In this document: in pieces, positions 17,496 to 26,409 of the stretch
Position numbering within the stretch: position 1 is the stretch's first letter
Layout: each line of letters begins with the position of its first letter
DNA from: Salipaludibacillus neizhouensis
Lineage (GTDB): Bacteria > Bacillota > Bacilli > Bacillales > Salisediminibacteriaceae
Length of the DNA stretch: 64,000 nt
Direction of reading: 5' to 3'
Assembly (NCBI RefSeq): GCF_002886185.1
Contig: NZ_KZ614146.1
Location: forward strand, 3,073,924-3,137,923
Program-made: the position numbers and the translations under genes
The notes under the pieces: generated by a model
Told to the model about the DNA's origin: nothing
Seen by the model: only the letters and a program-made list of their open reading frames with translations
Databases searched by the model: none

Positions 17496-19955
17496 ATGCT
17501 TTTCAAAGACGCTAATATGAGCACCTCAGAAAGAGTCGAAGATCTGCTACAACGAATGACACTAAAAGAAAAAGTCGCTCAGTTGTATTGTATGGTGAAT
17601 CACGGACAAATGGATCCCATTAAAAACGCTAATGATAATTTTGAACATGGCGTTGGTACACTAGCTTTTTTAAATAGTTCCCAAACCGGGGACACACAAA
17701 AAGATATGGAAACTTTGAATCGTATTCAGCAGTTTTTTGTTGAAGAAACTAGATTAGGAATTCCAGTACTCGCACATAATGAAGGGATTGCCGGTGCTCA
17801 AATACCGGGTGCAACCACCTTCCCACAATCGTTGAATGTTGCTTCTACTTGGGAACCGGAATTAGCAAAAAAAATAGGTGAAGTTGTTAAAAAACAATTA
17901 ATGGCCTTTGGTATTAGAGCAGTACACTCTCCACTATTCGATTTAGGACGTGATCCAAGATGGGGAAGAATTGGGGAAACTTATGGGGAGGACCCTTACT
18001 TAGTTGCACAAATGGGTACATCCTATGTCAAAGGGATTCAAGGAGACAACCAAGTGATGGCAGCTGCCAAACATTTCGTTGGATATGGTAACACAGAAGG
18101 TGGCCGTAATGGAGGAGAGCAACAAATCTCAGATCGAAAGTTGTTTGATACCTATTGCTTCCCATTTGAAGCAGCAATACATGATGGTAAAGTTAGCGGG
18201 ATCATGAATAGCTACGGTATATTAAATGAACAAGCTGTATCTACGTCAAAGTGGTTACTGACTGATGTATTACGTGAGAAACTAGGATTTTCGGGACTTA
18301 CGGTTGCAGATTATGGTAGTGTTAGTCATGCAAATGCACGTTATCGCGTTGCAAAAACACAAAAAGAATCAGCTGTTATGGCACTTAAGGCTGGAATGGA
18401 TGTTGAACAGCCCAATAATACCTGTTACCGATACTTAGAGACAGCAGTAGAAGCTGGCGAATTGGAAATCGAGTATATTGATCGCTCCGTTAAAAGAGTA
18501 TTAGAGACTAAATTTAGACTAGGATTATTTGAGAATCCTTATCAAGAAGGTGATTTCCTAGAAGAAATAAACAAAGTAGAAAATCAAGAACTATCGCAGG
18601 AAATTGCTGAGAAATCAATGGTGTTAGTAAAAAATGATAATGACATTTTGCCACTAAATCAGAAACTAAAAATAGCAGTAATTGGCCCATCTGCTGATAA
18701 TAAAGTAAACTTCTTTGGAGGTTATTCATCCGTTGGAACAGCAGATACAACGACAGCTGATTTTGATCGTTCTGAGAATGATAATTTCATTAAAATGGCT
18801 TATGATGCGGTCATCTCAGAACATAAAGAAATGCTAAAATCAAGAGGTATTGTTTTTGATAAGCAGCCTTCACCGGAACAAAAAGTACAAATCATTGATA
18901 TGCTAAAAAAGAACCGTTCGAAATCAAACAAGGTATATAACACTATCGATGAATTCATTAACACCTATTACCCAAATTGCAGTACGGTTAAAAATAGGTT
19001 AGAAGAAGTATTCGGCAAAGAGAACGTTCTTTATGCCAAAGGCTGCGATATAAAGAAACCAATTGAGGGCGGTTTACAAGAGGTTAAGAAAGCTGTTGAG
19101 CAAGCTGACATTGTCATTGCAATTCTAGGTGGAAAAGAAAGTATGCGAGCACCTGATGCAACAGCTGGAGAAAATAAGGATAACACCAATATCAATCTCG
19201 AGAAACCCCAATTGGATATGATGGCAGAAGTCTTTAATTTAAACAAGCCCGTAATATCCATTATTGTAGATGGAAGACCTTTATCTACTCCAGAAATTCA
19301 TGAAAAAAGTCAAGCAGTACTTTATTCGTGGTTACCAGCACAAACTGGTGCTCAAGCAATTGTGAATACGTTAACCGGTAAGAACAACCCAAGCGGTAAA
19401 CTACCAGTAACAGTCTTAAAGGACAAAGGACAAATTCCGATGTACCATAGCAGATTACCATTCTTTGTGGATACCAACGAATGGGCTGAGTACATTAATC
19501 ATGATAACAATACACCATTATTTCCGTTTGGTTATGGATTAAGTTATACGACTTATGAATATAATAATCTGAGTTTAGATAAAGAAGTATCTATCGACGA
19601 AAAACTACAGGTAACATTTACGATTAAGAATGTTGGTAGCTGTTCAGGTGATGAGGTTGCTCAACTATATGTTAGAGACTGCCATAGTAGTATCGCTCGA
19701 CCTACCAAACAACTGGTTGGATTTAAACGAGTTAGCTTGGATGTAAACGAAGAAAGAACAGTTACGTTCACTGTTGATATGGCTCAGCTGGCTTTTCATA
19801 ATATCGATATGAAACAAGTGGTAGAACCAGGTGAGATGGAACTTTATATAGGAGCTTCATCGGAGGATATACGATTAAACAGTCCCTTTGAGATTATAGG
19901 AGAAGAAAGATTGATAGGTCGAAAAGTATTTTCCTCAAAAGTGACTGTTAATTAA
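17496..19955 (+). CDS. Glycoside hydrolase family 3 (beta-glucosidase/beta-xylosidase type)
   Basis: The 819-residue enzyme starts at ATG 17496 after AAAAGGAGG. The N-terminal barrel (1-350) contains LFDLGRDPRWGRIGETYGEDP and GFSGLTVADYGSVSH, whose Asp near residue 275 is the expected nucleophile. The second domain begins around 375 (EKSMVLVKNDNDILPLNQ) and is interrupted by a charged insert (about 425-495, rich in Lys/Glu). The C-terminus, from FPFGYGLSYTTYEY, is a fibronectin-III-like domain. There is no signal peptide, so it would hydrolyse imported oligosaccharides in the cytoplasm, releasing glucose or xylose from the non-reducing end; the sugar is not certain. It is the only plus-strand glycosidase here and has its own promoter. 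Confidence 0.92.
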   Translation: MLFKDANMSTSERVEDLLQRMTLKEKVAQLYCMVNHGQMDPIKNANDNFEHGVGTLAFLNSSQTGDTQKDMETLNRIQQFFVEETRLGIPVLAHNEGIAGAQIPGATTFPQSLNVASTWEPELAKKIGEVVKKQLMAFGIRAVHSPLFDLGRDPRWGRIGETYGEDPYLVAQMGTSYVKGIQGDNQVMAAAKHFVGYGNTEGGRNGGEQQISDRKLFDTYCFPFEAAIHDGKVSGIMNSYGILNEQAVSTSKWLLTDVLREKLGFSGLTVADYGSVSHANARYRVAKTQKESAVMALKAGMDVEQPNNTCYRYLETAVEAGELEIEYIDRSVKRVLETKFRLGLFENPYQEGDFLEEINKVENQELSQEIAEKSMVLVKNDNDILPLNQKLKIAVIGPSADNKVNFFGGYSSVGTADTTTADFDRSENDNFIKMAYDAVISEHKEMLKSRGIVFDKQPSPEQKVQIIDMLKKNRSKSNKVYNTIDEFINTYYPNCSTVKNRLEEVFGKENVLYAKGCDIKKPIEGGLQEVKKAVEQADIVIAILGGKESMRAPDATAGENKDNTNINLEKPQLDMMAEVFNLNKPVISIIVDGRPLSTPEIHEKSQAVLYSWLPAQTGAQAIVNTLTGKNNPSGKLPVTVLKDKGQIPMYHSRLPFFVDTNEWAEYINHDNNTPLFPFGYGLSYTTYEYNNLSLDKEVSIDEKLQVTFTIKNVGSCSGDEVAQLYVRDCHSSIARPTKQLVGFKRVSLDVNEERTVTFTVDMAQLAFHNIDMKQVVEPGEMELYIGASSEDIRLNSPFEIIGEERLIGRKVFSSKVTVN

Positions 19956-20019
19956 CTTACTATCATTCATAGTTAGACTGCAATTATGCTAAAACTTGAT
20001 TCATAGGTCTACAATTCAT

Positions 20020-20063
20020 TAAGAGACGGTTTCTTTCTAAAATAGAAAGTGAGCCGTCTCTTA
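20020..20063 (+). terminator. Hairpin after the GH3 gene
   Basis: A 10-bp outer stem (TAAGAGACGG/CCGTCTCTTA) continues, after a mismatch, into TTTCTTTCTA paired with TAGAAAG. There is no strong U-run on the plus strand. Confidence 0.6.
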
Positions 20064-20194
20064 AAAAATATATGAACACAATAACCAGATAGCTTTAATA
20101 TAAATCCAAAAAAACATCTTCGTCGCTTTGTCATCGATATAAGTTGGAAACACGAAGAATCCCCCAAGATTAAAGTTGCTAGAAAAGTCAAAAA

Positions 20195-20229
20195 ATCAGG
20201 CTGTCGAGACATTTTCTCGACAGCCTGAT
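20195..20229 (-). terminator. Terminator of the tannase-like gene
   Basis: A 15-bp perfect stem ATCAGGCTGTCGAGA with a 5-nt loop is followed on the minus strand by TTTTTTGAC. It closes the convergent interval between the GH3 and tannase-like genes. Confidence 0.85.
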
Positions 20230-20350
20230 CTCAAACTACGATACCAGCAGCATAATATGATACCTTCTCGCTTTTTTCTTACTCATTAAATTCCCTTAAT
20301 TGCAAATGTTTATTTAAGGTTCTTTTCAAACGGACAAATTGATAAATTGA

Positions 20351-22378
20351 TTACTCTTTGCCCGAAGTAGAATTTACAATTACACGGACACGCCCAATGT
20401 TTTGTATTTGGGTGAAGATATTCTTGGCGTCACCATGACGATTTGACTGTACACGTAACACTGGGAAATATGTGCCCGGACGAGAGAAAGTATGCTCTGC
20501 TTTTGTACTTAAAACTGATCCATCATAAATCATGTTGGTAAACTCACCTTCAATGTAGTCCTCAGATTCTCCCTCGAAATTCCATTCTACCTTTGTTAAT
20601 TGACCGTCATTTGATATTACTTCTATTTCTGCTGTAAAATGGACAGGTTCACCGGCTGCAACAACGATGCTTTTTTCACCGTTAGCCATTAATTCAACTG
20701 TCGGTTGAATTCCTTTCCGCTCATTTGCTTTGGGCGGAATAGAAACTTGGCCATCTTCCACCATATATTTGCTACTTTCAACTGGAGCTACGCCTCGTTC
20801 GACCCAATCACTGAGATCAAGTAGTGCTTGATGAAGAGCTCCAAGGTAACCGACTAGATGCAGATCATCCAATGTTTTTTCATAATCGCCATGCGGTGCA
20901 TGATCGATATACCAAATCCGGAAATGCTCCGACTCCTTCTCCCCTAGATTTTCCCTTACCTTACTACGGTACCAATCTGGCTGCCATGGATAAGCATCAT
21001 GGTCTAAGAGGGTTGCAACCACTATCATTTTTCCATTGAAACGACCGCTCTGTAGAGAACCAGAACCTCCACGTGTAATCATAGGACCAATCAGGAACGG
21101 GCGCTGTGGATACAAAGGTTCGCCATCGCCGTTTCGGAACTGGTCCCATACCTTGTAATCAGAAGATGGAACTTGGTGGCGGTGATAGGTTTGAACTGCT
21201 ATAAAATTGGAGTTATCTAGCATAATCTCATCACCTGGCTTTACCTTTTCAAGGATTTCAATCATATTCTCCTTCTCATAACCAACCCCAACAAACGCTT
21301 TATCCCCTTCTAATTTGTCTAGCGGTAGCTTAAAACCTGCGGCATCACCGCTTAGGATTACAATTTTTGCACCTGTTAAGTATACATCTCCCTCAGGTAC
21401 ACTCTCTAGCTTCATCCATGGTTGGACATTTGAAGTGTCCATTGCTTGCAGTCTTTGCCAAGCATCATCAACACCCGTTTTTTCTTCTCTATTTTTAAAG
21501 TTTACTAAGTGGGTTTCGGTAATAACTGTCTTGTGTTGAATTCGATCTCTTACAGCCGAACCATTAGGGTCTGCACCCAGATAACCAGGCTTCATCCAAA
21601 AGTCTGTAAAATATTCAGGATCAACTTGCTCCATCATTGGAACAAAAATCGGAAATGCTCCTAAACCAATACTTTCCTGTAAAAACCATGACCTCTTCGG
21701 AAACCCCATTTTTGTTGCTTCTTCTAATGCCTCTTTTTCTTCCTGATTGAGACCAGCATAAATATCGTCGCTGCCTCCAGGTTCGATTGCATCTGCAATC
21801 ATCGGGAGCTTGTTTCTGAGAACACGCAATGCATGGGCACGAACAGTAAATACACTCGGTATTGCCATAGGTGACCCAATAACATATGGTACCGCTCCGT
21901 CCCAAGCATTCGTATTTTCAAAACAGCTCATCGTCTTGAAGCCACCCCCGCTTCCCCCATAGATATACCCATAAGGACGATGTTGACCATATAACTTAGC
22001 AGCGATTAAACGCGAATACTCTGCAACAGCTGCACTACTTCGGTAAAGGGTCTCACCTTTGGCTTCAGGTCCTCCCATATTGGATTCAACAAAATAAGCG
22101 CCATTCATAATTGCAAAACCAATTTTATCTACGATTCCTTTAAGTTGTTGCGAAGCATCCTCATTACCTTGAACAGGTGCAACAAAGTGGAAAAAACGCC
22201 TTAGATAGTCTTTTTCATCAGGAAAGTATAAAGAGAATCTAACTTCTGTGCCCTCAAATCCACCATGGATATAATGATACCGTACCGAACCTTCTCTCCA
22301 TTCATCTACATCCACATACGGCTTTTGGAATTCTAGCTCTTGCAAAATGTTTTCGATTATATCTTTTTTTTGTTCCAT
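20351..22378 (-). CDS. Tannase/feruloyl-esterase-like alpha/beta hydrolase with C-terminal Ig-like domain
   Basis: The 675-residue protein starts at ATG 22378 after GGAGGG. GYIYGGSGGGFKTM near residue 140 is a G-x-S-x-G nucleophile elbow. A late His occurs in YIDHAPHGDYEK (about 510), a position that fits an alpha/beta-hydrolase triad with a large lid between. From about 575, PTVELMANGEKSIVVAAGEPVHFTAEI to HTFSRPGTYFPVLRVQS is a PKD/Ig-like beta-sandwich. The layout resembles tannase/feruloyl-esterase relatives that cut ester-linked phenolics or acyl groups from plant sugars. Unlike most of those, it has no signal peptide. It lies 126 nt downstream of symporter 2, so the pair probably imports and de-esterifies a decorated oligosaccharide. 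Substrate unproven. Confidence 0.7.
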   Translation of the reverse strand: MEQKKDIIENILQELEFQKPYVDVDEWREGSVRYHYIHGGFEGTEVRFSLYFPDEKDYLRRFFHFVAPVQGNEDASQQLKGIVDKIGFAIMNGAYFVESNMGGPEAKGETLYRSSAAVAEYSRLIAAKLYGQHRPYGYIYGGSGGGFKTMSCFENTNAWDGAVPYVIGSPMAIPSVFTVRAHALRVLRNKLPMIADAIEPGGSDDIYAGLNQEEKEALEEATKMGFPKRSWFLQESIGLGAFPIFVPMMEQVDPEYFTDFWMKPGYLGADPNGSAVRDRIQHKTVITETHLVNFKNREEKTGVDDAWQRLQAMDTSNVQPWMKLESVPEGDVYLTGAKIVILSGDAAGFKLPLDKLEGDKAFVGVGYEKENMIEILEKVKPGDEIMLDNSNFIAVQTYHRHQVPSSDYKVWDQFRNGDGEPLYPQRPFLIGPMITRGGSGSLQSGRFNGKMIVVATLLDHDAYPWQPDWYRSKVRENLGEKESEHFRIWYIDHAPHGDYEKTLDDLHLVGYLGALHQALLDLSDWVERGVAPVESSKYMVEDGQVSIPPKANERKGIQPTVELMANGEKSIVVAAGEPVHFTAEIEVISNDGQLTKVEWNFEGESEDYIEGEFTNMIYDGSVLSTKAEHTFSRPGTYFPVLRVQSNRHGDAKNIFTQIQNIGRVRVIVNSTSGKE

Positions 22379-22504
22379 TTTTGTTACCCTCCAAAAAATA
22401 CCATAATTTCAAAGACCGACATCTTCTACTCATTCTCCCGTAAGATTAAATAATTACCAACACGAAAGTTAATCGGTAGGCAATTATTTTACTTATTGAA
22501 ATCA

Positions 22505-23983
22505 TTAACCAGCATCCATATTTTCTTGACGGCGCGCCTCTAATACTTCTGCAATTTCATCCATTTTTGCTTTATCTAATTTATAGAACTTCATGGCAAT
22601 TAGTGTTGCAATCCACCCTATAATTAGCACACCAAAAGCTAAGAACATTGTCACCCAGAATAAGGTTTCTGAGTATGGTGTATCAAGGTCTGGAAATGCA
22701 GCCCTAAAACCGATCATGGCTAAAACTAAACCTATAACTGTTTGTGCTAATGAAGATACTAATTTATCAACGAATGTGTAAAGGGAAGTGACTATTCCTG
22801 GTGTAAAACGTTTTGATCTGTAAGCCTCGTAATCAATAATTTCTGGTATCATAGGTACAACATATGCAGTTGCTAAAGATCTAGCTGCACCGGCTATTAA
22901 GAATAAAACTAAGAAAGCAATTGTCATAAAACCCCAATCATTAAAAGCGATTTGGGTCGGATCACCTAACCACAGAACTACGACCAATAGAGTTGTAGCA
23001 AAGATAGCTAGCCAAGTTGTAGCTACTAGTCCCTTTTTCAAACCAACTTTACTCGCATAACGCATTCCAAATACGATTAATAATATATTAGGTATTATTG
23101 CAATCGATGTTACTGTGCCCAATAATGCAAAGTTTCCCATTATAATACCGAATAACATCACATTAATCACTTGATTACCTTGAATTTGCATACTTAGTTT
23201 ATCTGTTGCTGCCGCAACTATAAACATCTGAAGTGGTCGGTTACCCTTTAATATAGGCCACATATCTTTAAATTTAATAATTACTGGATTACCATCTCCG
23301 TAATTCTCTATACGGTCTTTAGGCCAAATAACAAATAGACCAATTGCCATACATGTACCTGCTACTGCAATAACGACAAGAGTAAACTCCTGGAACAATC
23401 CAGGATCACTAAAGCCACCATACTTAGGAGCCAAATAGCTAGATAAATAAATTGCTCCTCCTGCTGCGAAAAAAGACATATAAATGGCTTCGGCTGCTCC
23501 AAAAATAGGGCGTTGTTTTGGATCTTTTGTTAAAATAGCATATCCTGACCTGGCTGCTATTACATACAACGTGTAACCAATAATATATAATGCATACAAC
23601 CCCATAAAGTAAACCGTTCGCATTTCATCAGGTACAAGGTAAGCGGTATAGTAAATTAATGCGGTTGAAATAGACATTACCACGAAACCAAGAAGTAAAA
23701 AGAGTTTCACCTTCCCCAACTTGCCATTTGTTTTATCAACCAAATACCCCATAAATGGATCCAAAAATCCATCTAAAACCCTTGAGCCTGTTATAATAAA
23801 TGAAGCAATGACAGTTCCTAGACCCACAATGCCTGCTGCATAAAAGGAAACTATCATCATCAACAACATAAAGCAATTACCTCCTAACGCAGTTAATGGA
23901 TACAGAATCAATTCCCATTTTTTTGCACTACTTGCATCTTGCCTTTCCGTTAGCATTTCACCTTGTGTGTTTATCGCTGACAT
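22505..23983 (-). CDS. GPH-family sugar:cation symporter 2
   Basis: The 492-residue protein has about 12 membrane helices and starts at ATG 23983 behind GTGGGAG. SRVLDGFLDPFMGYLVDKTNGKLGK is the loop 2-3 motif. The early helix VSFYAAGIVGLGTVIASFIITG is nearly the same as in symporter 1, so the two are paralogues. The C-tail ends in a charged helix (KLDKAKMDEIAEVLEARRQ). It lies upstream of the esterase-like gene on the same strand, probably co-transcribed. A cre-like site 88 bases upstream suggests CcpA control. Solute unknown, probably an oligosaccharide or esterified sugar. Confidence 0.85.
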   Translation of the reverse strand: MSAINTQGEMLTERQDASSAKKWELILYPLTALGGNCFMLLMMIVSFYAAGIVGLGTVIASFIITGSRVLDGFLDPFMGYLVDKTNGKLGKVKLFLLLGFVVMSISTALIYYTAYLVPDEMRTVYFMGLYALYIIGYTLYVIAARSGYAILTKDPKQRPIFGAAEAIYMSFFAAGGAIYLSSYLAPKYGGFSDPGLFQEFTLVVIAVAGTCMAIGLFVIWPKDRIENYGDGNPVIIKFKDMWPILKGNRPLQMFIVAAATDKLSMQIQGNQVINVMLFGIIMGNFALLGTVTSIAIIPNILLIVFGMRYASKVGLKKGLVATTWLAIFATTLLVVVLWLGDPTQIAFNDWGFMTIAFLVLFLIAGAARSLATAYVVPMIPEIIDYEAYRSKRFTPGIVTSLYTFVDKLVSSLAQTVIGLVLAMIGFRAAFPDLDTPYSETLFWVTMFLAFGVLIIGWIATLIAMKFYKLDKAKMDEIAEVLEARRQENMDAG

Positions 23984-24070
23984 TTCTCTTCACTCCCACT
24001 TTCATATTTTCAAATATAACCATAAGTTAGAACACCATTCCGCCCAAACTGTTTTACTAAATCGATTGTT

Positions 24071-24084
24071 AGTAATCGCTTTCA
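24071..24084 (-). promoter_or_regulatory. cre-like site upstream of symporter 2
   Basis: The minus strand reads TGAAAGCGATTACT, one mismatch from the cre consensus, 88 bases from the start codon. A weaker one (minus TGTAAGCGCTCTCG, two mismatches) is at 24339-24352. The 760-nt interval 23984-24742 otherwise holds only AT-rich sequence and a run of nine C at 24369-24377; I see no gene. Confidence 0.5.
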
Positions 24085-24742
24085 TAATTTAGTTTGTTTA
24101 TTAAACAAATAATAAAGACATATAACAGCCTCGATTTCAGGGTACTACTTATCCCCTTATCTCTATGTTCTAAATAATGCGCTTACACACAATATAATGT
24201 TTTTAAATCGCTTAGTATTGTATGTTAGTTTCTTTTTTGGTGGAATAGTTATATTTTTTAATTTATTCCTTTGTTGTTAGATGATCTCTAATTGGTCATA
24301 CCTTTCCAATACTTCATCCTTTCTTTGCTCTCATATTACGAGAGCGCTTACAAAAGCATACGACTAATCCCCCCCCCAGGTATTGTAGACTAGTACTATT
24401 TTTTGTGTGTTAGTTAGCTTTTGATTATTAATTATACTTTAAATGAATTAGTTTTATAAATAGAGAGCTAAGATAAAGTCGAAAAGATGCCTTCTTTAAC
24501 ATAAGTTATAGTCTTGAGACATTTCATTGTAGGAAATATCCATCGCTTTACTCTCATCTTGTTTAATAAATTTCTAAGTTTGATTTATGATACTATTAAT
24601 TTCATTACAGTCTACTATCTATAGATATTTTTTATCATATTTATAGTTAGGTAATCAAAAAGATATACATAAAGTAATCTTTATGCATATCTTTGGATTA
24701 TAAAAAGCATTTAACATTAAATAAGCAGCTTAATCTTTTAAT

Positions 24743-26140
24743 TTATGAAATAGTAAACGATAGAATGTCAAGTGACCCTTCCCCTTCAAATAGAAAGTAA
24801 ATAGGATAAATATCATCGCTAATAGAAAGCGTATTTTGACAAATAATCCATTCATTTGAGTTACAATTTACTGTAATCTCTGTGATTGAATCACCTTCAT
24901 CTTCTATGAGCACTTTCATTTTACCCTTAGCATTCCCACGAATTTTTATTGCAATTTTGTTGACATCTTTGATTTGAAAGTATTTAAAACCGGCGAGACA
25001 ACCATGTTTAATATCACTAACATATTGTATAGGAAGCTCCATATCTATTACTTCTTCTTGAGTTATATAAGGCCCTGTTAGTGGATTGCGCACTCCATCT
25101 ATCTTTTCATTCATAAGATTGCAGGCAATATATGCAGAATATTCCCCTTTTCCTATTAGTGTTCCCCCATTAAGCCCACAACTAGTGCTCTCTACTTGGT
25201 TAATACTACCATTTGGTTGTATTATTATTGGCTCTGCTACTGTTTGTCTGGAATATAGATTGCGATTTGTATTACGGTGATTAAATACGTAGTACTCGCC
25301 ATTTACACATTCTATGCTTCCATGATTATTACCAATCTCATTGGCTGCATTCTTTGTTGTTCGACCATTTAATCCTAGGTCTGCAGATGAATGCACGCGT
25401 CCACGATATACAAAATCACGGTCAGGATATTTGCTCGTACAATAATTTAACCTAGAAATATCAGTAGCAAAGTAAAAAAAGTAATACAAATCATTAATCT
25501 TTCGGACAGATGAACCCTCAAAAAAGTTTGGCTTTGTTCTATCTTCATCTGCATGCATAATAATTTTGGATTCAGTTATAACTGTACGCATATCCGTATC
25601 CAGCTTGCGAACGAAGGAACCTACAACTGGATTTCCAACTTTTTCATTACTTTTTTGACCGGAACCAGAGTACAGATAAATTAGTCCATCAGTATCTACT
25701 AACACCGCTGGGTCAAATTCGAAATAATCAGATTTAACACTACCAGTAATATGGCCATTCTTATCCCGCACGTCCCCGTAATACTTATATTGACCGGCAG
25801 GAGTATCACATACTGCCACTGAAATAATGGAAGAGTCAGCTACAGAATAATATAAATAGTAACGACCATCTGGACCTTTTGCTACATCTGGTGCATATAA
25901 GTTACCTGTTCCAATTTCATATGGATGTTGATCTTTTCTATAAATTACTCCATCATATTTTCAGTCAGACAGGTCATTTACTGGAGCAGACCAGCATACA
26001 TAGTCTCCCAGGCAATAGTCATCTCCCCCAAAGATGTCATGACTTCCAAAAATATGAAGCCTGTCATCAAATACATGTGCCTCTGGATCTGGAACATATT
26101 CATTGCTCGGTAGAAATGGATTAAATACTTGTTTTCTCAT
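24743..26140 (-). pseudogene. Glycoside hydrolase family 43 gene with one in-frame TGA
   Basis: From ATG 26140 (after AAGGGAG) to 24743 a single frame of 465 codons is interrupted only by TGA at 25961-25963 (codon 60). Before it the frame reads FNPFLPSNEYVPDPEAHVFD (catalytic Asp region) and ends NDLSD; after it, KYDGVIYRKDQ and NLYAPDVAKG continue, then NFFEGSSVRK, where Glu is the likely acid. A Trp is expected in the motif L-S-D-W, so TGG to TGA is the likely change. The C-terminal 130 residues look like a carbohydrate-binding beta-sandwich. Such GH43 proteins are arabinan- or xylan-active in the cytoplasm. An internal start could give a 358-residue fragment lacking the first catalytic Asp. 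Confidence 0.88.
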
Positions 26141-26179
26141 ATATAACTCCCTTTTACTTAGCTTATTTATTTTATTTAC

Positions 26180-26395
26180 TTAAATTGTTAGCAATCTCTT
26201 AAAATGAGCTTGCATTATTCCACATTTTTGAGTTAAATCTATTTCGGTAGTTTTACCACTTAGTGTAAACAGAAAATGCACACCATTACTGAATGGACGA
26301 ATGATTTATTCCAGTTGAGCTGGCTCTGCTAGAAGCTTATATTGATCTATTGGATTGGTCCGCAAGAATTACTACCTACCAAGACCTCCCTATAT
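26180..26395 (-). other. Coding-like remnant between GH2 and GH43
   Basis: On the minus strand one frame reads NPIDQYKLLAEPAQLE, stop, IIRPFSNGVHFLFTLSGK, then TTEIDLTQKCGIMQAHFKRL. The composition is protein-like but there is no start and one internal stop. I do not recognise the family. It may be what remains of a gene formerly between the two glycosidases. Confidence 0.35.
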
Positions 26396-26409
26396 AGATG
26401 CATGTTAAT

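Noticed and set aside
20009-20212. 67-codon frame between the GH3 and tannase-like genes
   Set aside because: It spans two terminator hairpins and its N- and C-terminal codons come from their stems; explained as a chance frame.
25961-25963. In-frame TGA of the GH43 gene as a selenocysteine codon, given the tRNA-Sec remnant nearby
   Set aside because: The position fits a Trp of the family (L-S-D-W), GH43 enzymes do not use selenocysteine, and only half a tRNA-Sec is present here. A TGG-to-TGA mutation is simpler.
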